Of a stretch of 64,000 nucleotides of DNA, positions 1-11,200 are shown one piece after another (the first letter of the stretch is position 1; the number at the start of each line of letters is the position of its first letter). Source of the stretch: Chiridota heheva (lineage: Eukaryota > Echinodermata > Holothuroidea > Apodida > Chiridotidae); assembly GCA_020152595.1 (NCBI GenBank), contig JAIGNY010003007.1, positions 246,001 to 310,000 on the forward strand. The letters are read 5' to 3'. A program made the position numbers and the translations under genes. Below the pieces are notes generated by a model. The model saw only the letters and a program-made list of their open reading frames with translations, was not told the origin of the DNA and did not search any database.

Positions 1-448
1 ATTTAAGGCATAAAAAAAAAAATCCCGGCTTATGAACCATTTAGGCATGTTTTTGTTTTTTGTTTTCCTGTGTATGAGCCATTTAGGCATATATGTTTTT
101 TTATTTTTTTATTTTGCCATTGTGAAGGGAGGGTTTAACTCTTAAACCCTTCCTTTAAAATAATAGAACAAGAATTAAAAGAAGGTAGAGGGGTTCCTAA
201 TCAGACTTAAGATTTTGAATGGAAAAAATAGTTCTTGGGCCACGCGTTCCAAAAAAGAAAGGGGAAAAAAAGGTAAAGGTTGATTTTTAATGACAGAACA
301 GAGTGTTTAAAGCAATAAACATCCACCTTATTTGCAAGCAGGTGCCTTCAACTAGAGAGTGCTTAATTGGTGCTTGTGTTTTGAATGATTATAAATTGTC
401 TGCTAAGATTACATTTTGTACTTCGGAGAGGCCTATCTCAATCCAGTT

Positions 449-542
449 CCTCCAAACTCATACTGTTTGTGTTTGACCAAACTCATACTGTTTGTGTTTG
501 ACCAAGCTCATACTGTTTGTGTTCGACCAAACTCATACAGTT
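449..542. repeat. short tandem repeat, ~26-bp unit
   Basis: Three to four adjacent copies of a unit containing ACTCATACTGTTTGTGTTTG are joined by GACCAA. The copies differ by single bases, such as AAACTC versus AAGCTC and GTTTG versus GTTCG. The repeat is intronic to the Caskin gene and no function is visible. Confidence 0.85.
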
Positions 543-1157
543 ACTCTCCTTTATAAAAGCCTTTGCTGCCAAAATGTATATTTTTGTCTGCATGGTAAAC
601 TATCAAATGACAAATTGATGCAGTAATGCTGGAGACATGGCCGTATCGTTTGCCTCTTAAGAGCAGCCTAATGCTGGCTCATATATCACCATGTGATTAC
701 TTCAGAACATTTCCCCTGAGTGACAATACGTCAAATTTTAAGTCATATGTTCTTGCTTAAGTATCAGTCATATATGATTGTGCAATTTCTTCCATTTTGT
801 TTATTTATGAATTCTGCAATTTGTTTGTCTATGAAGGCTGTTAACATTGAGTTGGAAATAACTACAGTTGTGCGTCATGAAAAATCATAGACATTGTGGA
901 TTTTTTTTTTTTTACTGAAATTTTTTAAAGAATAGGTTGATAGCATTTTAAGTGATTAAGAGCCAAATTTTTGTTAACCCTAAAGTGTTTACTGTATGTT
1001 TCCTATGGTGATTTGTTGATATTAGTACGTACATACAAGAAATACAAATTTGCTACTGTAGGATTTACTTCCTAATATAGTCTTAGTTTAATACCATCAT
1101 TTTTGTTTGTGCGTAAATTGCAGTAATTTTATCATCATATGTCATGGGCCATTTTTT

Positions 1158-1640
1158 GTTCCGATGCAATAGCATCAGGAACCTATGCGGTCATGATGGC
1201 ATATGTATGTGTGTCTGTATGTGTGTGTGTGAAGCCCAGCTTGTAAACACGATATCTCAAGAATGACACCGGATTCATGTCATATGGGGTACACAGATAG
1301 CCCATGGTCCGTAGATGTGCCTTATTGTTTTTGATGGTGATGTGATGCATATCAATGAGTAGGCGGGCTTATTGATAAAATATTAAAATGCTGATATCTT
1401 AAGAACGGCATGTCTGTTTTGTTCCATATTTGGTGTAATATGTTAACTAGTGTGTGTATGTTTACTGTACCAAAATGTTGATTTTCAATAATATGCATAT
1501 TTACACAGACAGCCCATGGTCTGCTGATGTGCCCTATTGTTTTTGGTGGCGAGATCATGCATATTAATGAGTAGGCAGGGCTTAATGTAAAAATCTTGAA
1601 CTGCTTATATTTTAACAATCACATTGTTTGTTTTATTTCA
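1158..1640 (+). repeat. dispersed repeat family R1, copy 1
   Basis: Opens with a head containing CCGATGCAATAGCATCAGG, then carries about two tandem units of 150-180 bp. Each unit has the landmarks CGATATCTCAAGAA, ACACAGACAGCCCATGGTC, TATTGTTTTTGGTGG, ATGCATATTAATGAGTAGGC and a GGGCTTAATGTAAAA tail. The same order of landmarks recurs at 5613-6440 and 27735-28480, with single-unit fragments near 31262 and, inverted, near 49850. The family is non-coding as far as I can see. Head plus tandem body suggests a non-autonomous mobile element, but I recognise no terminal motif that names it. Confidence 0.7.
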
Positions 1641-2141
1641 TATTTGGTATAATTGTGATGTTAGCTAGTGTGTTGATATGCAATGACATGACAGGTAATA
1701 CAAAACGTGCAAATCAATCAGCATATGAAGAAAAAAAAAGCATCAGAAGCACAAAACCTGTTGGTTCTGGTTGAAATGATTTCTTAGATTTTAATTCATA
1801 GTTTGCTTGACTTTCTTCTGGAAATATCTCATTTGTGCTCGAATAAGCATAATTCTCTGACATTTCAATACTTGGAATAGATATCTCAAAGTGTGAGATA
1901 ATGGTATTGTTCTCAGTTGAGTTATAAGCAGAAACTTAGTTTTAGTCTTCCATTGTACTACTGCTGAAGTGGTTTTACCATAAGCTATGGCAACCAAGAA
2001 CGATTTTTAAAAAATAAAAATGGTTAAAAATTGTTACCCTGAGGATTTATATGCCCTGTAGGGCTCATGCTACAAAGTGTAATAATTTTACCCCTTTTTA
2101 GTAATGTAGCTTTTTTTTTTTTTCTCTCTCTGTCATGACAG

Positions 2142-2243
2142 GATTTAACAGCAATAGGTGTGACAAAACCCGCACATCGGAAAAGAATCACAGCCATGAT
2201 TGTTCAACTCAAGGAGGCTGACCCTGTCCCAAAGTTCATACCG
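2142..2243 (+). CDS. CASKIN: Caskin exon: second half of SAM domain 1
   Basis: 102 nt, 34 codons, bounded by TGACAG and GTAAGA. It starts DLTAIGVTKPAHRKR, where the GVTKPxHRKK-type helix of SAM1 is diagnostic for Caskin, and ends VPKFIP at the short linker to SAM2. It enters and leaves in phase 0. Confidence 0.92.
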
Positions 2244-5200
2244 GTAAGATTGAGTACCTTTCTCCAACCTGCAGTGAATGAACTGTTCCGAATGAGTACC
2301 TTGCTGATACCTCAAACCCGCAATGAATGAATTGTTCCCAATTCATGTAGGAATAACAACATTATTACTGGACCATATAAAGCTGCTGTGCTGAATTGTC
2401 TTCCTTTTTTTTCTTCAAATTTGTTGGAAATGTTTCTTTATTCCTCGTGCACTATTTCGTTGGAATCAGATAACCTTTTAAGTACCCAAGTGATTATCTC
2501 CTCGCAAATGAAGTTGGTGAAGAGAGGATATACGTTCATTCCTCCACATCTATTGTCCGTTCAGCTTCATGCATTGTTCAGCTACTGGGGAACAAAAGAT
2601 TGCTGCCTTAGGAAAAGAATTCCAACTATTTTTATGAAAAGAAATTTATATAAAGGAGAACAAGTGCATTCCAGATTTGAATAGCAATTAAAGGATTTTT
2701 CTGGTATGAAAAAAAGTTGAATAATAGACTGAATGGAATTTATAATGAAATGTCTTGGGATAAATAGGGAAAAACAATAAGGTTTTGCTAGAACAGAGTG
2801 GAAACAATAGACTTATGAATAAACTCCAAGTTAATCTGCAATGAATTTTCATTTGTGGCTGGATCAGCCCTATTTGGGGCTAGATCAGCCCTATTTGGGG
2901 CTAGATCAGCCCTATTTTGGTTTAGATCAGCATGCTTATTTGGATGTGCAGATTTAAATTAATTTGGGGGCTAGATCAGTGCTATTTGGGAGTTAGACCA
3001 GCCCTTTTGGAACAGTGAAGGTTCAAAAATGATGCTTCTGTTGATGTTAAGATTTAAATTTGGGGCTGGAGTGGATGGCGGTTAAAGGAAGGTTGGGATA
3101 GTTGGTTAAGAGTGATTTGGTAGATGAATGGATGGCAAAAGGTGGGTTTAGTAGGTAAATGGGAGATGTTAAGTGAATGGGAGATGTCAGGTGAATGGGA
3201 GATGGTAGGTGAATGGGAGATGGTAGGTGAATGGGGCGTGTTGAGGAATAGAGGTTGGTAGGTGAATGGAGGATGGTTTAGAATAGAGGATGGCAGGTGA
3301 ATGGAGGATGCCAGATGAACAGAGGATGGCAGGTGAAGGGGGTGGTAGGTGAATGGCGCATGTTGAGTTGATAGAAGTGAGGGGATGGGAGTTAGAGGAA
3401 AGAATGTTGGGTGGAAGATGGTAGAATGATTGGTAGATGTAGGAATTAGGATGAATATAGGATGGTATGGGGGACAGGGTGGGATGGTATGGGGGACAAG
3501 GTGGGATGGCATGTTGGACAGGGTGGGATGGTATGTGGGACAGGGTGGGATGGCATTTGTGGCAGAGAGGGATGGCATGTGGGACAGGATGGGATGGCAT
3601 GTGGGACAGGGTGGGATGGCATCTGAGACAGGGTGGCATGGCATGTGGGACAGGGTGGTATGGTATGTGGGACAGGGTGGGGTGGAATGTGGTACAGGGT
3701 GGCATGGCATGTGGGACAGGGTGGGATGCATGTGGGACAGGGTGGGATGGCTTGTGGGACAGGGCGGGATGGCATGAGACAGGGCGGGATGGCATGTGGG
3801 ATAGGGTGGGATGGCATGTGGGACAGGGTGGGATGGCATGAGACAGGGTGGGATGGCATGTGGGACAGGGTGGGATGGCATGGGACAGGGTGGGATGGCA
3901 TGTGGAACAGGGCAGGATGGCATGTGGGACAGGGTGGGATGGCATGTGGGACAGGGCGGGATGGCATGTGAGATAGGGCGGGATGGCATGTGGGATAGGG
4001 TGGGATGGCATGTGGGACAGGGTGGGATGGCATGTGGGACAGGGTGGCATGGCATGTGGGACAGGGTGGCATGGTATATGGAACAGGGTGACAAGGCATA
4101 TGATGAGATGTCATCTTGATTGCAGGTGTGATGGAATATGGGTCATGTTGTGGAATGGTATCTGGATTTCATGTTGGAAGGGATATAGGATGAGACATGC
4201 AGAACAGAAGGGGGTGACAGTTGTGACATAGGGTGGAAAGCATGTTATTAGCAGCGAGGAGATTTGTATCATTTGCGATGTCCGGTTTTGTAGTATGATA
4301 TGATTGCAGGAACTATTTATGTGTAAGGCTTGCTACATTCACTGTAAAGGTTGTGATGGTTAACTGTTTACCTGCACGTTTGTTCTATTTATCTGTTCAG
4401 GAAATCATGCTCCGTGTAAACTAATGTTATTTCAGTTTTTTTATAGTTTTTTTAAAGTTAAGTTTGAACGAATTTTTGAAACCATCTAACCAACCTTTCA
4501 ATCAGACTTTATCCACTAAGTATTTGCCTTAACATTTCACCTTTTTAGGATGGTATATGGAGGGATGGAATGTGGGACAAGGTGGCATGGTGTATGGGGC
4601 AGAGGATACCCTCCCCAGCAGGAGATACCCTCAGCAAGGATATCATTGCCAGCAGAGGATACCCTCCTCAGCAGGCGATACGCTCAGCAAGGATATCATC
4701 CTCAACAGGGGATACCCTCCCTAGCAGGCGATACCCTCCCTAGCAGGCGATACCCTCAGCAGGTATATCTTCCCCAGCAAGTGAAACCCTCAGCAGAGAT
4801 ATTGTCCTCAGCAGGGGCATACCCTTTTTAGCAAAAAAAGCCCTCAGCAGGGGAAAGCCTCACCAGCAGGGGAAACCTTCCCCAGCAGGTGAAACCCTCA
4901 GCAGGGATATCATCCCCAGCAGGGGCATATCCTTTTCAGCAAGGGATACCCTCCTCAGCAAGGGATACCCTCCTCAGCAAGGAATAGCCTCCCCAGCAGG
5001 CGATACCCTAAGCAGGGATGCCCTCAGCAAGGTTGCCCTCAGCAGGAATGCCCTCAGCAGGGGATATAATCCCCAGCAGGGGCATACCCTTTTCAGCAGG
5101 GGATGCCCTCCTCAAGGAGGGATACCTTTGTCCTCTTTTTGTCTGACCACTGAGCTAATCATTTGTATGACTCATATCTTCTAAAGAAAGTTACATATTC

Positions 5201-8200
5201 GAGGCTTGAATTAAGAATGTCACTATCAGTTCTATTCACAAAATTGAAATTTGTGTCATGTCCATAGTCTTATTGTTAATGGGTTTCCATATCTCCATAT
5301 TTACAGGGTGATGTTGCCACATGGCTGAGGTTGATGGACCTGAGTCAATACCACAATACGCTGGTGTCCAATGACTATGGAACGATTGATTTAGCAGCTG
5401 AAATCATGTGGGAAGACCTGCAAGAAATGGGCATAAATAAACTAGGTACGTCTCTGCCGAAGAGTTGTATTGTTTAAACACAGAAACCAACCAGCAAAAA
5501 CGCTGGAAGGAGGCTGTCATTTTGCTTAATGCCATATGCTCACTCCTATTGGAAACTTGAATGTATTTCTTTGTAATATATTTTGATGTAATAAGGTAAT
5601 GTGTGATTATTTGATTCCGATGCGATAGCATAGCCTAAGGAACCTATGTAGTCCTGCTGGCATGTATATGTGTCTGTGACAGAAGCTTGTAAACACGATA
5701 TTTCAAGACCGTGTGGTGGATTTATGTCGACTTGGTATATGGATGTGTTGTGGTATGTACATTATCCCTATTAGTTTTGGTGCTGATGTCATGAATATTA
5801 ATTAGCAGGCTGGGCTAAATGTAAAATTGTGTTAACAAGTTTGTAAACATGATATCTCAAGAACCGTGCAGTGGATTTATGTCGTACTTGGTATATGGAT
5901 GTGCTGTTGTTTGTATATGACTCCTATTGATATTGGTGCTGATGTCATAAATATTAATTAGTAGGCGGGGCTAAGTGTAAAATTCTGTTAACAAACTTGT
6001 AAACATGTATCTCAAGAACAGTGAGGTGGATTTATGTCATACTGGGTATATGGATATGCTGTGGTCTGTAAATGATCCTTATTGTTTTTTGGTGCTGATG
6101 TCATGAATATTAATTAGTAGGTAGGGATAATTGTATATTTCTGTTAACAAGTTTGTAAACAATATCTCAAGATCATTACGGTAGATGTATGCCATACTTG
6201 GTATGAGGGTGTGTTGTGGTCTGCAGATGATGCCTATTGTTTTTGGTGCTGATGTCATGAATATTAATAGGAAGGCAGCACTAACTGTAAAAATCTGTTT
6301 ATGCATCATATTTCCACAAATCCATGTCAGATTTAAATCAAACTTGGTGCGATGCTGTTGATAAAGGCAAGGATGATACAGGATCCCATAGAATGTTGAG
6401 TTGCTGACTTCATCATTATTCATGTCAGATGGAGCCAAATACAATTGTTCATTGGTTGTTGTGATTGTGGTTTATAGCTTAAGGCAAAAACGTTAACACT
6501 TAAGCAAGAACAAAAAATAAACACACATTACCATGTTCCAGTATGATAAATAAAATAAATGTGTAAGAACACATCATTTAAAGACAATTTAAAAAATTGC
6601 TTCTAATCCAAAGTTAGCATCAGAATCACATGGGATTTCTCCCTCTGGTTTAAAGAATCGAATCCACGTGGGATTTCTCCGTCTGGTTTAAAGAATTGGA
6701 ATCACGTGGGATTTCTCCCTCTGGTTTAAAGAATCGGAACCACGTGGGATTTCTTCCTCTGGTTTAAAGAATATAACCCATGTGGGATTTCTTCCTCTGG
6801 TTTAAAGATTCGGAACCATGTGGGATTTCTTCCTCTGGTTTAAAGAATCGGAACCATGTGGGATTTCTTCCTCTGGTTTAAAGAATAGAACCCACGTGGG
6901 ATTTCTTCCTCTGGTTTAAAGAATCGGAACCAAGTGGGATTTCTCCCTCTGGCTTAAAGAATCGGAACCATGTGGATTTCTTCCTCTGGTTTAAAAAATC
7001 GGAACCATGTGGAATTTCTTCCTCTGGTTTAAAGAATCGGAACCAAGTGGGATTTCTCCCTCTGGTTTAAAGAATTGGAACCACGTGGATTTCTTCTTCT
7101 GGTTTAAAAAATCAGAACCATGTGGGATTTCTTCCTCTGGTCTAAAGAATCGGAACCACATGGGATTTCTCCCTCTGGTTTAAAGAATCGGAACCACAGG
7201 GATTTCTTCTTCTGGTTTAAAAAATTGGAACCAAGTGGGATTTCTTCCTCTGGTTCTAAAGAATCGGAACTACGTGGGATTTCTTCCTCTGGTTTAAAAA
7301 ATCGGAACCATGTGGGATTTCTTCCTCTGGTTTAAAGAATCGGAACCATGTGGGATTTCTTCTTCTGAATTAAAGATTCAGAACCAAGTGGGATTTCTCC
7401 CTCTGGTTTAAAGAATCGGAACCACGTGGGATTTCTTCCTCTGGTTTAAATAATAGAACCCACGTGGGATTTCTTCCTCTGGTTTAAAGAATCGGAACCA
7501 CGTGGGATTTCTTCCTCTGAGGGATTTCTTCCTCTGGTTTAAAGAATCGGAACAATGTGGGATTTCACCCTCTGGTTTAAAGAATCGGAACCACGTGGGA
7601 TTTCTTCCTCTGGTTTAAAGAATAGAACCCACGTGGGATTTCTCCCTCTGGTTTAAAGAATCCAACCACGTGGGACTTCTTCCTCTGGTTTAAAGAATCG
7701 GAACCACGTGGGATTTCTTCCTCTGGTTTAAAGAATTTAGTCATGAAAAACAAGTGAGGGCATTTTTTTTTTTTGAGTCTCAAGAATATTTGAATATATT
7801 TTTTGTGCAAGTGATGGTACTTAAAACTTTTTATGCGAATGGTCAAACTAATCACAATTGTTTCTTATGATTTCTTCAGTTATTTTCCAATGACACACTT
7901 ATCAAAAATTAAGACCTGTGTTATTTCCAAATTCCCTTGATTTAGCAAAACGACATCCTTACTTTTTAAGTTCGCTTAAAATAAGTTATTAGCAGTGAGG
8001 CATAATGCAATGTTTATGAATGTGATGCCATCAAAAACTTATTTCCAGGATGAAATTGACCAAGCCTGGCCACTCTTCTTGTAACTACTATGAATATATA
8101 TCACTCAATAACAGAGTAGGCTTTTGTTTGTACTTCTTTAAGCTTATCAGTAATCATTGAAAATAATCAATGCCATTTTTTATCTGAACAACATCTTATT

Positions 8201-11200
8201 TTTTTGGTTGTGTAGGTGATTTGAGATAAAAGCCATGTTTTGGGAAATTAATTTCATAAATTGAAATAATAATGAATTTAAATTTGTAATTTGCAGGTCA
8301 TCAAAAGAAATTGTCGTTGGCGATCAAAAGGTTGAACAACTTGAAGAAACACGGAAGAGGAAGTGTGACGAGCCCAACGTACCCAGCCAGCATGAACAGC
8401 GACAGTGGTGGCAGTGCCTCTCCTGCTGCATCCCTAGAGGGCAGTCAAACACCTCAAGGTATCATGCCACCACCCTTCATCCAACCACCCCACCCTATGG
8501 ACTTAAGGGTATCCCAGCAGTCGGTACCTCAAGATGAAAATCATCTGACAGTGCGAAGACCGGGTGACATGAGAAGTAGCCAGGAGAGTCTCGCGAGTGA
8601 TTTGAGCGGCAAATCATATGGATCACAAGGAAGTAATGACCCTCACAGGCAGGAATCGGCCATAAGGAGTAGGTCTTCTTCTAAGCACACTATCACGGAG
8701 GAAAGAGAAACAAATTACAACCCATTATCATCTTTTAGGAGTAACAGTCGCCACCCAAGTAAATCTCAAAGCACAGAAGTCTTGAACAGTAATGGGTCAG
8801 CTAAAAAACAATTAAGTTTTTCAACTTTTAAGCAACCTCAAATGAGTGTAGAGCAGGTTTCAAGACGACAGGGGAGATCCACAGAGAGCATCGATCGTCT
8901 GATGGCTGCTCAAGCTCTGGTAGACCGCTACAAGCGAAACTCAATAGAGAGTAGTGCAAGTGTGGCTTCATCTGGATCGGGATCTGGTGAACACCAGCCT
9001 GCTGCAAAATTGAAAAAACCAATCCCACCAGCTCCTCCTAGAAGAACAAACTCTGTCTCTTCACAATCTAAAGATTATGAGCAGATGAAGACTGCCACGA
9101 TAGGACGGAAAAAGTCTTTGAAAAAATTTCGAGAGGAAATGCAACTGGTAAGAGCAGAAATGGAGGCTGAGTACGCTGCCACTGGACAGATCAGCATGTC
9201 AGCGAGTGATACTGGTAGAATTGAAAGTTATGCCACCATCAAGAGATCGCAGAGAAAAACGGATACGTTTGGTCGAATGCAGAGATCACAATCCCAAGAG
9301 GGGGATGCTTTGACGAGACCAACCATATTACCTCCACCAAAGGCCATCATCCCTCCCCCTAAGGGCTTTTCTGTGAAACCAGAGCCAGCCCCACCTTTAA
9401 ATGACATGCAAGCAAATACCTCAAGAACAGTTCAAGAAAATTTTAACAATCAGAACCAATATCCACAAAATCAGACTCAATACTCACAGAATCAGACCTC
9501 ACATCCTCAGAATCATCACCAATTCCCACAGAATCAGAACCAAGTGCATCAGCATCGGAATTATCAACAACAAAACCAGGCCCAGTACCCACAACACTCA
9601 CAAGGTCAGAATAGTTTGATTTATACCACAGCTAATAACAACTCACAGATCGATGTCTCTCCACGATCATCAGGGGTTATTGCCCCTATTTCTATGGATA
9701 CGTCTTTGCAACAGCCGCAGGGTGCTCCTCCGGTACCTAGTATAGAACAATTGCATGAGGTTGCCATGAAGCATCAGCAAGCACAACAGCAAGAATTGCA
9801 GCAAGCACAACAACAACAGCAGTTACAGCAGCAGCAGCAAGCGCAACATCAACAACAACAGTTGCTGCAACAACAACACTTGCTGCAACAACAACAGCGG
9901 CAAGCACAACAACTGCAGTTGCATCAGCAACAACAGTTGCAACAGCAATATCAACAACAGCAAGCACAGCAACAACAGCAGTTGCAACAACAGATAAACC
10001 AACAACACCTGCAACAAAAACAGCAGTCACAACAACAGTACCAACATGAACCTCATGGTGTAAGCCAGCACCAGGCTGGAACAAACCAAAATCAAAAGGT
10101 CATCCGCACGAAAATGTGCACCCACAACAAAACTTTCAGCAGCAATTGCAAAGGCAATTACAGGCTAGTCTTCAGCATCAGCATCCCACCGGTCATGAAT
10201 ATTCACCTCTAGAGGTCATGAATAATCAACAGCTAGTAAATACTGAACACCAGTATCAGAAAAACTTTGTACATCAGTCCCAGAATCAAGTTCTGAGTAG
10301 TGGTGGTGCTATAGATGTTGAAACAAACGGCATGATGGGTAATAATGGATTTTCGATCAGCAGTCATAATGCTATTTCAAGGTCTTCTGTTGAACATAAT
10401 TTTTCTGGAAGTGCCTCAAATGTATCTCATGTGAATAACTCAGGTTTTGACAGTTCCAGAACTGCAACATTAGAGCGCAGACCCCCATCTGGCCGTGGTC
10501 AGTACCAATTTGTACTTCCACCTGATAACAAATCTGCCTTACCTGGAGCTCAGCTTCAACAAGATGCAAGGATTCGAAAATCATCCAAAGAAAATAATTT
10601 ATTATTGAGAAAAAACTCTGTGGGAGGAAGTAGTGTAGACAGTAATGAGAGCAATATGTCAGAGAGTAGAAGTCAAAGGTCAAGTAGCGTTGACGCTCCA
10701 TGGAAACAGCAAGCTAGCATGGATGAAGATTCTCCGGCCATAATTCCTGCAGCTCTTGCAAATCCTTTGGAGAATATCTGGCGTCCAAAGTCAAGGCATC
10801 TGGTCCGATCGTCAAGTGGTGACAAAGCAGATTTATCTGATAAGTCGGACGACAGCTCTGAGGGAAGCTCATCGACTATAAAGACGGAGGCTACCTTTCT
10901 TTCCCTTAAGAAGCAATTTCTTCAAGATGGTCAAGCTCCTGTTGCTTTTCCAGCTGCAAAGCGTCATTCTAGGAAAGTGGAACCTCTTATCATCTCTACT
11001 GGTGCTTCACGATTAACCGCTTTTACAGATACCGATGAGTACAGTCAATCGCCCGTTGCAAAAACAGCTCCGTTTAGTTTCGATGAAGTTACATCTACGA
11101 AACCTCCCACTGACCAGGAGGATGCATTTTCAAAAAGTGTTAATGCGCAAAATAATGTTGAAAGCATTACGGATGTTAAGAGCAACCTTAAAACCCCTGT

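Larger units (their letters stand above)
1..2141 (+). other. Caskin intron upstream of the first visible exon
   Basis: No coding exon is recognisable here. The stretch ends in a long T-rich tract followed by CAG at 2139-2141, a good 3' splice site for the exon at 2142. It is therefore read as the 3' part of an intron whose 5' exon (first half of SAM domain 1) lies to the left of the window. It contains a short tandem repeat at about 449-542 (roughly 26-bp unit around ACTCATACTGTTTGTGT, three to four copies). It also contains a copy of a dispersed repeat family at about 1158-1640, listed separately. Confidence 0.6.

Noticed and set aside
3054-4119. Long overlapping open frames on both strands (up to 346 codons)
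   Set aside because: They are translations of the 18- and 22-bp minisatellites in several frames at once, with no splice context and no family match.
6625-7740. CRISPR-like regular repeat of 38 bp
   Set aside because: Units are contiguous with no unique spacers, and the genome is eukaryotic. It is a minisatellite.
9737-10084. Antisense Leu/Val/Ala-rich frames
   Set aside because: They are the reverse strand of the CAA/CAG tract of Caskin.
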